Both the position numbers and the translations under genes were made by a program. From positions 1 to 64,000 of the forward strand of contig NZ_CAUASN010000016.1 of NCBI RefSeq assembly GCF_958431955.1: 64,000 nucleotides of DNA, given 5' to 3'. Source of the stretch: an uncultured Adlercreutzia sp. (GTDB lineage Bacteria; Actinomycetota; Coriobacteriia; Coriobacteriales; Eggerthellaceae). A model generated the notes under the pieces. That model was not told the origin of the DNA and ran no database searches. It saw nothing but the letters and a program-made list of their open reading frames with translations. Shown here piece after piece: positions 7,958 to 14,234 of this stretch. Numbering within the stretch: position 1 is the first letter of the stretch; every line of letters starts with the position of its first letter.

Positions 7958-8974
7958 TTACGCAAACGCGTCGAGGTGCCTTTTGATAAGCCCCACGAAA
8001 TCGGAGATATCGCCGAAGTAATTCGGATACAACTTCGCAAGCCGCTCGTAGGAAGCACCCCGCGTCAGCACGAGATCGCGGCCACCGCCGCCGTCTGCAC
8101 CCTCGGCTTCGAAGTACGTTGCGAGGGCGTCCATCGAATCGAGCCGCGTAAGCTCAAGAGTCTGCTCCTCCACCACGAAGTCGACCAGGTAGTAATCGCT
8201 GGCGCATCCCGATAAGTCGTCGGAGAGGAGGCAGACCGCGTCGCAGGCCGCCTCGAGCGCATCAACGGCTCCGACAGCTGCGGACAGCTCCAGCCTTCCT
8301 TCCGAGAGGCTCCGAATGGCCCTCGCATCCACTTCCCCGAGCTGTTCTATCTGAGCGATGAGCAGCGCCGCCTTGCGGAAGAACCGGCCCGCTGGGTTGT
8401 CTATCTCATTGAACTTCAGCCGCGTTTTCACCGCCACATCGTGCATCTCCACCGCTGTGGCCCAGGCATGCTGAAGCTCCGTGCGCAGCTGCACCTCGAC
8501 GAACAGCCGATGGCCACATTCCAAGTCATCGTAGCGGAGGATGACGTGCTTGCCACGATATCCGCTGGAACGAGGATGGCCGATGTAATCATGTCGGCTT
8601 GTCTTCGGGAGATCGAAGGCGGCAAGCGTCGAGAGCTCATCGTGCACACGATCCAGCGCCCGCATATCCGGCACCACCAGGCGGCACCCGGCAATGTCAT
8701 ACATGGTCTGAAGATCGGAAGGTGTGCTCGGCCTTTCAAGCTTATCCGCAATCGTCGACAGCTTCTTAATGCGCCCTGCGACAAGCACATCCGAACCGAC
8801 GCCGCTTAAGCTTTCGATGTCCCCAAGGGCACGCTGCAATGCCTCGGCGTGGATTTCGCGCCAGTAGTTTACAATCGCGAGCGCATCGGTGCGCTCCTGG
8901 GAAGAAGAAAGCGAGGAGGTCAGCACCTTCCCCGCTTTACCTACCTTGGTCTTGGAGATTCGCGTCCCGCTCAT
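7958..8974 (-). CDS. RelA/SpoT-domain toxin of a Panacea toxin-antitoxin pair
   Basis: A 338-residue protein with a (p)ppGpp-synthetase-like domain: GRIKKLSTIADKLERPS, MYDIAGCRLVV, DYIGHPRSSGYRGKHVI and VEVQLRTELQHAWA. No HD hydrolase, TGS or ACT domain is present, so it is not a housekeeping Rel enzyme. Its ATG overlaps the stop of the Panacea gene by 4 nt (8971-8974), antitoxin first. Solitary RelA/SpoT domains next to Panacea proteins are known toxSAS toxins that either make toxic alarmones or pyrophosphorylate tRNA. The C-terminal 130 residues are not recognised. Which chemistry it uses cannot be told from the sequence. Confidence 0.82.
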   Translation of the reverse strand: MSGTRISKTKVGKAGKVLTSSLSSSQERTDALAIVNYWREIHAEALQRALGDIESLSGVGSDVLVAGRIKKLSTIADKLERPSTPSDLQTMYDIAGCRLVVPDMRALDRVHDELSTLAAFDLPKTSRHDYIGHPRSSGYRGKHVILRYDDLECGHRLFVEVQLRTELQHAWATAVEMHDVAVKTRLKFNEIDNPAGRFFRKAALLIAQIEQLGEVDARAIRSLSEGRLELSAAVGAVDALEAACDAVCLLSDDLSGCASDYYLVDFVVEEQTLELTRLDSMDALATYFEAEGADGGGGRDLVLTRGASYERLAKLYPNYFGDISDFVGLIKRHLDAFA

Positions 8975-9429
8975 GCGAATACAGGATTGGCCGCCGGCCT
9001 CGTCTCGTAGCAGGCCCTCATGAAATCGATCTCGATGGGCCGCTGCGAGCGGGCGTTCGGCGCTAGCCCTGTGCGCGCCGCCTGCCAGGGAGCCTCGCTA
9101 TGAGTAAGGTCACTGAGCTGGGCGCCCGACCAACCCTTCAGCCGGCCGACGACATGGTCCACAGCCTCGCACTCGTCTTCCGAGAGCGCAGCTTCCCTCA
9201 CCGGGCCGAAAAACCCGCGCGTGATGACGAATTCCCCCCTATGGCGCCTGAACAGATCGGGGGCTACCGGACCGTTGGCCCATGCCTCGAATTCTTCCGG
9301 GAAAAGGGGGGCGCCGTGCTCCACCAGATAGTAAGCCTGACTGTAAAACGCCAGCTTCTGGAGCTTCATGGTGGAAACGGTTCCGAGTTCTTCAAGAATG
9401 TACGCTGCCACATCGACTACGTGCGCCAT
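8971..9429 (-). CDS. Panacea-domain (DUF4065/SocA-like) antitoxin
   Basis: A 152-residue Panacea protein. The signature reads VSTMKLQKLAFYSQAYYLVE, followed by FPEEFEAWANGPVAPDLFRR. The domain neutralises many unrelated toxins by direct binding, and is best known beside RelA/SpoT-type toxins. ATG 9429 has a strong AGGAGG site 5-10 nt upstream. It is the first gene of a two-gene operon and overlaps the toxin start by 4 nt, a coupling that favours antitoxin excess. The upstream gap has a TAGAAT -10 at 9470-9475 on the minus strand and repeated CGGTAA motifs. Confidence 0.87.
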   Translation of the reverse strand: MAHVVDVAAYILEELGTVSTMKLQKLAFYSQAYYLVEHGAPLFPEEFEAWANGPVAPDLFRRHRGEFVITRGFFGPVREAALSEDECEAVDHVVGRLKGWSGAQLSDLTHSEAPWQAARTGLAPNARSQRPIEIDFMRACYETRPAANPVFA

Positions 9430-9469
9430 AAAGCTCCTCCTTTCACTGGCTTTGTTTCATTGAGCCTTC

Positions 9470-9530
9470 ATTCTACCGTACCGGTCAAGGGCTCGAAGTC
9501 CCCACTTCGTCCCTCTTACCGCACTTTACC
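9470..9530 (-). promoter_or_regulatory. Candidate promoter/operator of the Panacea operon
   Basis: On the minus strand a TAGAAT -10 element (9470-9475) has TTCGAG 16 bp upstream as a weak -35. Upstream of these sit two direct CGGTAA copies, and a further CGGTA overlaps the -10. Repeated half-sites over a promoter fit an autoregulated toxin-antitoxin operon, but Panacea proteins are not all DNA-binding, so the regulatory role is a guess. Confidence 0.35.
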
Positions 9531-9542
9531 GAAATCGTAACG

Positions 9543-9818
9543 CTAGATTTGGTACATGGCCTGGAAGACGTCTTCGCGCTGGATGAGCACCTGCATGCCC
9601 AGCGTCTCACCGGTGGCGGTCAGGCGCTCCTGCACCGTGTTGAAGTCGGCGATGGCGGTATCGAGGGTCACCATCATGGTCATGGAGAACATGCGGCCCT
9701 CGCCGAGGATGGTCTGGGAGATGTCGTCGATGTTGGCGCCGCAGTCGGCCAGCACGCCGGCGATGGCGGCCACCACGCCGGAGCGGTCCTTGCCCAGAAC
9801 GGAGATAACGCACTTCAT
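9543..9818 (-). CDS. ACT-domain protein (UPF0237 type)
   Basis: A 91-residue single ACT domain: VISVLGKDRSGVVAAIAGVL, GANIDDISQTILGEGRMFSM and a short C-terminal helix. Stand-alone ACT proteins of this family bind small ligands, probably amino acids, and are usually of unknown regulatory role. ATG 9818 follows AAGAAGGAACCT, a good ribosome site; the frame open further upstream has no comparable signal. It lies 66 nt downstream of folE on the same strand and is probably co-transcribed with it. Confidence 0.88.
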   Translation of the reverse strand: MKCVISVLGKDRSGVVAAIAGVLADCGANIDDISQTILGEGRMFSMTMMVTLDTAIADFNTVQERLTATGETLGMQVLIQREDVFQAMYQI

Positions 9819-9884
9819 AGGTTCCTTCTTTCTCCTGAATTCCACAGGGATCCAGCCCGCCTGCAGGACGGGCACGCGGCCGCC

Positions 9885-10448
9885 CTACTTCCGTAAGATG
9901 AGGGACAGCGCCTCGGCGCGGGCGTCGGCATCGGTCTCGAAACAGCCGCGCACAGCCCGGGTCGTCGTCTTCGCGCCCGGCTTCTTCACGCCGCGCATGG
10001 ACATGCACAAATGCTCCGCCTCGATGACCACGATGACGCCGGCCGGATTGAGCGCCCCCACCAGCGTGTCGGCGATCTGCCCGGTCAGACGCTCCTGCAC
10101 CTGGGGGCGCTTCGCGAAGCCGTCCACGAGCCGGGCCAGCTTCGAGATGCCGCAGATGCGGCCGTCCTCGCCGGGGATGTAGGCCACGTGCGCGCGCCCG
10201 AAGAACGGCGCCAGATGGTGCTCGCACATGCTGTAGAAGGGAATGTCGCCCACCAGCACGATCTCGCTGTGGCCCTCGTCGAAGGTCACGTCGAAGTGCC
10301 GCGAGGGATCCTCTTCCAGGCCACCGAGCGCTTCCTCGTACATGCGGGCCACGCGCGCGGGCGTTTCCAACAGGCCCTCGCGGTCGGGATCTTCCCCGAT
10401 GCCCTCCAAGATCAGGCGGACGCCTGCTTCAATCTTCGATGTATCCAC
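9885..10448 (-). CDS. folE: GTP cyclohydrolase I FolE
   Basis: A 187-residue homodecameric enzyme converting GTP to dihydroneopterin triphosphate, the first step of folate synthesis. The zinc and substrate site is clear: FYSMCEHHLAPFFGRAHVAY with the later HLCMSMRGV. ISKLARLVDGFAKRPQVQER is the conserved helix. The start is GTG 10448, with AAGGAG 11 nt upstream, slightly long spacing. It is probably transcribed with the ACT protein and is divergent from mscL. Confidence 0.95.
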   Translation of the reverse strand: MDTSKIEAGVRLILEGIGEDPDREGLLETPARVARMYEEALGGLEEDPSRHFDVTFDEGHSEIVLVGDIPFYSMCEHHLAPFFGRAHVAYIPGEDGRICGISKLARLVDGFAKRPQVQERLTGQIADTLVGALNPAGVIVVIEAEHLCMSMRGVKKPGAKTTTRAVRGCFETDADARAEALSLILRK

Positions 10449-10562
10449 GGTTGTCGTAACTCCTTGTAAACGGTTGGTGCCATGTTATCACGGCGTCATC
10501 GAAGCGCGGGGAAAGAGCGCCATAATAGCGTGCAGAAGGCCTCCTGCGAGAAGGGATCGACT

Positions 10563-11042
10563 ATGAAGAACCTGCTGACCGAGTTCAAGGAGTTCATCAA
10601 CCGCGGCAACGTGATCGACATGGCCGTCGGCATCATCATCGGCGCGGCGTTCACCGCCATTGTCACGTCGCTGACGGACAACATCATCAACCCGTTCATC
10701 AAGCTCATCACCGGCGGCAACGGCACCGACGTGGCCGGCCTCACCATCCCGGTGCCCGGCACCGAGAACGGCATCGACTTCGGGGCGTTCATCAGCGCCA
10801 TCATCAACTTCCTCATCGTGGCCTGGGTGGTCTTCCTTATGGTGAAGGCCTTCAACAAGATGAAGGACGGCGGCGCGAAGAAGCTCGTTCGCCGCAACGG
10901 CAAGAACGAGGAGGTCATCGAGCACGCCCCCACCTGCCCCTTCTGCCTGGAGGAGATCAATGTGGGCGCCACCCGCTGCCCCCACTGCACCGCCGAGCTG
11001 CCGGCCCCGGCCGAGGTGACCGTGGAAGTGGTGGAGAAGTAG
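10563..11042 (+). CDS. mscL: Large-conductance mechanosensitive channel MscL with C-terminal zinc ribbon
   Basis: The first 105 residues are a standard MscL: the N-terminal helix FKEFINRGNVIDMAVGIIIG, the first membrane helix, a periplasmic loop around TIPVPGTENG, and the second helix FISAIINFLIVAWVVFLMVK. The channel opens under membrane tension to release osmolytes. The cytoplasmic tail is unusual: CPFCLEEINVGATRCPHC near residues 123-140 is a two-CxxC zinc ribbon replacing the plain helical bundle. ATG 10563 follows AGAAGGG. Total 159 residues. Confidence 0.94.
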   Translation: MKNLLTEFKEFINRGNVIDMAVGIIIGAAFTAIVTSLTDNIINPFIKLITGGNGTDVAGLTIPVPGTENGIDFGAFISAIINFLIVAWVVFLMVKAFNKMKDGGAKKLVRRNGKNEEVIEHAPTCPFCLEEINVGATRCPHCTAELPAPAEVTVEVVEK

Positions 11043-11057
11043 GGCCTCGGCCGCCCG

Positions 11058-11531
11058 TTACTTGTGATACGGCTCGCCGCGGGAGATTTTGAAGGCGCGG
11101 TAGATCTGCTCGAGCAGCACTACGCGGGCCAGGTTGTGCGGCAGCGTGATGGGGCCGAACGAGAACGTCTCGTCGGCCCGGGCGCGCACGGCATCGCTTA
11201 CGCCATCGGAGCCGCCGATGACGAAGGCCAAATCGCTCTCACCACGCAGGGCCAGCTCATCCAAATGGCACGAGAAGCCCTCGCTTGAGCGCTGCTTCCC
11301 CTCGATGGCCATGAGGATGACGCGGGCTCCCTCGGGCACCGCGGCCAGAATGCCCTCGCCCTCGCGGATGCGCGCCGCCTCCACCCCGCCGGCCCGCGCC
11401 GGATCCACATCGGGAATCTCGGCAACGCTCACCTTCGCGTAGGGCCGCAGCCGCTTCAGGTACTCCTCGCAGGCGGCGACCCAGAACTTCTCCTTCAGCT
11501 TGCCCACGGCGATGACAGTTATGCGCAGCAT
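11058..11531 (-). CDS. rlmH: 23S rRNA (pseudouridine1915-N3)-methyltransferase RlmH
   Basis: A 157-residue SPOUT methyltransferase that modifies pseudouridine 1915 in helix 69 of 23S rRNA using S-adenosylmethionine. Signature stretches are ITVIAVGKLKEKFWVAACEE at the N-terminus, SDLAFVIGGSDGVSD (the SAM-binding trefoil knot) and the C-terminal LPHNLARVVLLEQIYRAFKI. Length is typical. It is 18 nt downstream of xthA on the same strand and converges with mscL across 15 nt. Confidence 0.95.
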   Translation of the reverse strand: MLRITVIAVGKLKEKFWVAACEEYLKRLRPYAKVSVAEIPDVDPARAGGVEAARIREGEGILAAVPEGARVILMAIEGKQRSSEGFSCHLDELALRGESDLAFVIGGSDGVSDAVRARADETFSFGPITLPHNLARVVLLEQIYRAFKISRGEPYHK

Positions 11532-11549
11532 GGCTTCGCCGCCTCGCGC

Positions 11550-12338
11550 CTAGCCAAGGTCGAGCTCCAGCCCCACGGGACAGTGGTCCGACCCCTCCAC
11601 GTCGTCGTAGATGCTCGCGGCCACCACGGCATCGCGTACCTCGTCGCTCACGAGGAAGTAGTCGATGCGCCATCCCGCGTTCGTGGACCGCGCGCGGAAT
11701 CGGTAGCTCCACCAGCTGTAGCGACCCGTCTCGTCGGGGTGCAGCAGGCGGAACGTGTCGGTGAAGCCCGCATCCAAAAGATCGGTGAACTTCCCGCGTT
11801 CCTCGTCGGAGAAGCCCGAGGCGCCGCGGTTGGGGCCCGGGTTCTTCAGGTCGATCTCCTGGTGCGCCACGTTGAAGTCGCCGCACATCACCACGGGCTT
11901 CGGCTCGCTCGCCTCGCCGCTTGGCAGCACGCCGGCCTCGAGCCCCTTGCAGAAGTCGCGGAAGGCGTCGTCCCATTCCATGCGGTGGTCGATGCGGGCC
12001 AGCTCGTTCTGGGAATTCGGCGTGTACACGTTCACGAACCAGAACTGGGGGAACTCGCAGGCCACGATGCGCCCCTCGGCATCCAGGTAGTCGTTGCCCA
12101 GCCCGTGCAGCACGCGCAGCGGCTCCTCGCGGGTGAACACCGCCGTGCCCGAGTAGCCCTTCTTCTCGGCGGCGCTCCAATACTGGTGGTAGCCCGGCAG
12201 ATCCAGTTCCACCTGGCCCACCTGGCATTTGGTTTCCTGGATGGCGAAGATATCGGCGTCGAAGGCGTCGAACACCTCCAGGAAGTTCTTCTTCAGCACG
12301 GCGCGGATGCCGTTCACATTCCACGAGACGAAACGCAT
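11550..12338 (-). CDS. xthA: Exodeoxyribonuclease III (AP endonuclease)
   Basis: A 262-residue enzyme of the ExoIII family that cuts DNA 5' to abasic sites and degrades 3' ends in base-excision repair. The family landmarks are MRFVSWNVNGIRAVLKKNFL, DIFAIQETKC with the metal glutamate, VMCGDFNVAHQEIDL, and the C-terminal EGSDHCPVGLELDL with the catalytic histidine. ATG 12338 starts the conserved N-terminal strand. It is followed closely by rlmH. Confidence 0.95.
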   Translation of the reverse strand: MRFVSWNVNGIRAVLKKNFLEVFDAFDADIFAIQETKCQVGQVELDLPGYHQYWSAAEKKGYSGTAVFTREEPLRVLHGLGNDYLDAEGRIVACEFPQFWFVNVYTPNSQNELARIDHRMEWDDAFRDFCKGLEAGVLPSGEASEPKPVVMCGDFNVAHQEIDLKNPGPNRGASGFSDEERGKFTDLLDAGFTDTFRLLHPDETGRYSWWSYRFRARSTNAGWRIDYFLVSDEVRDAVVAASIYDDVEGSDHCPVGLELDLG

Positions 12339-12354
12339 GGGACTCCTTTACTGC

Positions 12355-12381
12355 GAAGGCCCCGGGCTGTCCGGGGCCTTC
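12355..12381 (-). terminator. Hairpin between the LCP gene and xthA
   Basis: GAAGGCCCCGG and CCGGGGCCTTC form an 11-bp perfect stem with a 5-nt loop just after the stop of the upstream LCP-family gene. There is no clear T tract on the minus strand, so it may be a weak intrinsic terminator or a 3' end-stabilising hairpin. Confidence 0.5.
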
Positions 12382-12413
12382 CATGATACTCGATGGGGGC
12401 GGGCGCGGCCTCG

Positions 12414-14063
12414 CTACTGCCAGTCGGAACCGATAAGGATGAGGAAGTCGCCGTCGTAGACGTACTCGCCGTTGGTGTTCTGCACGGCGCGGCCGCAGCC
12501 GAGGGCGTCGATGAGCTCCTCGGCGTACACGCGCTGGTCAGGGGTGTCGAACACCACCACGGTCTCCTCGTAGCTGAAGCGGTTGGCGTTGCTGGCGTCG
12601 GCCGTATAGCCAAGGGGCTTGATGCGCTCGAGGGCCTCGGCGCCCACGCCGTTGATGCCGTTGCCGTTCTTGATGGTAACGATGCCCGTGCGCGTCTCGC
12701 CGAAGGTCTTGCGCTGGGTGCCCTGCACGCCGTCGCTGTCGCTGGCAGCCGCCGTGCCGTCGCCGATGCTGGCGAGCACGGTGCCGTTCAGCTCGTCCAC
12801 CTCGTCCTCCTCGGTAGGCGGCAGGCCCTCGCGCACGCGGTTCATCATCTTCTGCCACGCGGCCGTGTCGAGCTTCTCGTACCAGGTGTCGTTGCGATAC
12901 TCGCTCTCGGTGGGCTCCATGGCCGAGTAGATGTCGGTGCTCGGGTCGATGCCCTGCATGGATCCGGCCAGGGCGATGATGTCGGCCACTGTGAAGTCGG
13001 TGGTCACGTACTGCGACAGCGTTTCCACCGACTTGGTGATGGTGCCGATGTCGGAGGAGAGCACCTTCTTGGCGATGGCGCCGAGCACCATGCGCTGGTT
13101 GGCCGCGCGGTAGCGGTCGCCGTCGCCGTACTCGTCGTAGGAATGGCGGCTGCGGCACAGGATGAGCGCCTGCTCGCCGGAGAGCACCTGCTCGCCCGCG
13201 GCCACGTATCCGCCGGCCTCGTCGTCGTCGATCTCCATGGGCACGTCCACCGTGACGCCGCCGAGGGCGTCGACCACTTCCTCGAATCCGTCGAAGTTGA
13301 TCTCGGCGTAGTGGGAAATGGGCACGCCGGCCATCTGGGACACCGTCTTGATGGCGAGCGCCGGGCCGCCGATGGCGTAGGCCGCGTTCAGCTTCTGCAC
13401 GCCCGCGCCCTCGATCTCCACCTCGGTATCGCGGTGGAGCGACACCATGGTGACCTTCTTGTTCTCGGGATCGACCCGGGCGAGGATCATGGAGTCGGAG
13501 CGGAAGGTGTCGCCCGCGTACTGGGTGGATTCCGCGCGGGCCTCCGACTTGTCGGTGCCGAGGAGCAGCATGTAGAAGGTGCCTCCCTCGTAGGCGGGCA
13601 CGGGCTCCAGCGCCTCCTTCACCTCGGGGGTGACCTCCTCGTTCATGTTGGTGTCGATCTTGTTCACGTAGTTGAGCGCGGCGAATGCGGCCCCGCCGGC
13701 GCCCAAAGCCCCCACGAGCACGACGGCCAGCACCGCGGCGATGACGCGGTTGCGCTTCTTGCGGCGGCGGTCCTTCGCGTAGTCGTCGCCGGCGGCGGCG
13801 CGCGCGTAGGGGTTGTCCGGCATGGCCGGCAAAAGCGGCGCGGAGTTCAGCGTCGCGCCACCGAGCGCCTGCTGCGGGGAGACAGGCTGGGAGTGGCGCG
13901 GATTGTTCGAGGGGCCCACCGGCTGGGAATGCCGCGGGTTGTTCGTCTGCCCAACGGGCTGGGAATGCCGGGGGTTGTTGCTCCCCACCGGCTGGGAGGC
14001 ATGCTGGGCGCGAGGATTGTTGCTTCCTGATGTCTCGGTCATCCGGGGCGGTCTCGCTTTCAT
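12414..14063 (-). CDS. LytR-CpsA-Psr family wall-polymer ligase with N-terminal repeats and LytR_C domain
   Basis: LCP enzymes transfer undecaprenyl-linked polymers to peptidoglycan outside the membrane. The cytoplasmic tail carries four copies of an NNPRHSQPVG-like unit, then a basic KDRRRKKRNR stop and one membrane helix. The LCP domain shows RSDSMILARVDPENKKVTMV, SLHRDTEVEI and ALILCRSRHSYDEYGDGDRY, with the arginines that bind the polyprenyl phosphate. A LytR_C domain (VTIKNGNGINGVGAEALERI) ends the protein. The start is uncertain: ATG 14063 (549 residues) and ATG 14042 both lack a good ribosome site. Confidence 0.88.
   Translation of the reverse strand: MKARPPRMTETSGSNNPRAQHASQPVGSNNPRHSQPVGQTNNPRHSQPVGPSNNPRHSQPVSPQQALGGATLNSAPLLPAMPDNPYARAAAGDDYAKDRRRKKRNRVIAAVLAVVLVGALGAGGAAFAALNYVNKIDTNMNEEVTPEVKEALEPVPAYEGGTFYMLLLGTDKSEARAESTQYAGDTFRSDSMILARVDPENKKVTMVSLHRDTEVEIEGAGVQKLNAAYAIGGPALAIKTVSQMAGVPISHYAEINFDGFEEVVDALGGVTVDVPMEIDDDEAGGYVAAGEQVLSGEQALILCRSRHSYDEYGDGDRYRAANQRMVLGAIAKKVLSSDIGTITKSVETLSQYVTTDFTVADIIALAGSMQGIDPSTDIYSAMEPTESEYRNDTWYEKLDTAAWQKMMNRVREGLPPTEEDEVDELNGTVLASIGDGTAAASDSDGVQGTQRKTFGETRTGIVTIKNGNGINGVGAEALERIKPLGYTADASNANRFSYEETVVVFDTPDQRVYAEELIDALGCGRAVQNTNGEYVYDGDFLILIGSDWQ
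13885..14022. repeat. Tandem 33-36-nt repeats coding the LCP N-terminal tail
   Basis: Four units beginning GGCTGGGA start at 13885, 13921, 13957 and 13990; the first two are 36 nt, the third 33 nt and the last degenerate. They encode the NNPRHSQPVG-like decapeptide with two-residue spacers. The units keep the reading frame, so copy number could vary between strains without breaking the gene. Confidence 0.8.
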
Positions 14064-14156
14064 CGATTACGGGCCCACGGCACGCGGCCGCAGACCTTGC
14101 AGGCAGGTCATAGAAGTAACATTTTGGTAAAAAGCGGCCCGCGGCGCAAGAAAACG

Positions 14157-14192
14157 GCCCGCATTACCAGTGAAACGTCACAGGATGCGGGC
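14157..14192 (-). terminator. Probable terminator of the murT-gatD transcript
   Basis: GCCCGCAT and ATGCGGGC (minus-strand sense) enclose a 20-nt loop that itself contains a GTGA/TCAC stem; the outer stem is followed by CGTTTTCTTG. It lies 43 nt beyond the murT-gatD stop. Stem length and T run are modest. Confidence 0.45.
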
Positions 14193-14234
14193 AGTTTGTC
14201 CATAAATGTAAGGATGGAACGCCAAGCGAAGAGG

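Noticed and set aside
12393..14030. 545-codon plus-strand frame over the LCP gene
   Set aside because: Antisense shadow with no protein-like motifs. The minus strand encodes a complete LCP protein with recognisable domains.
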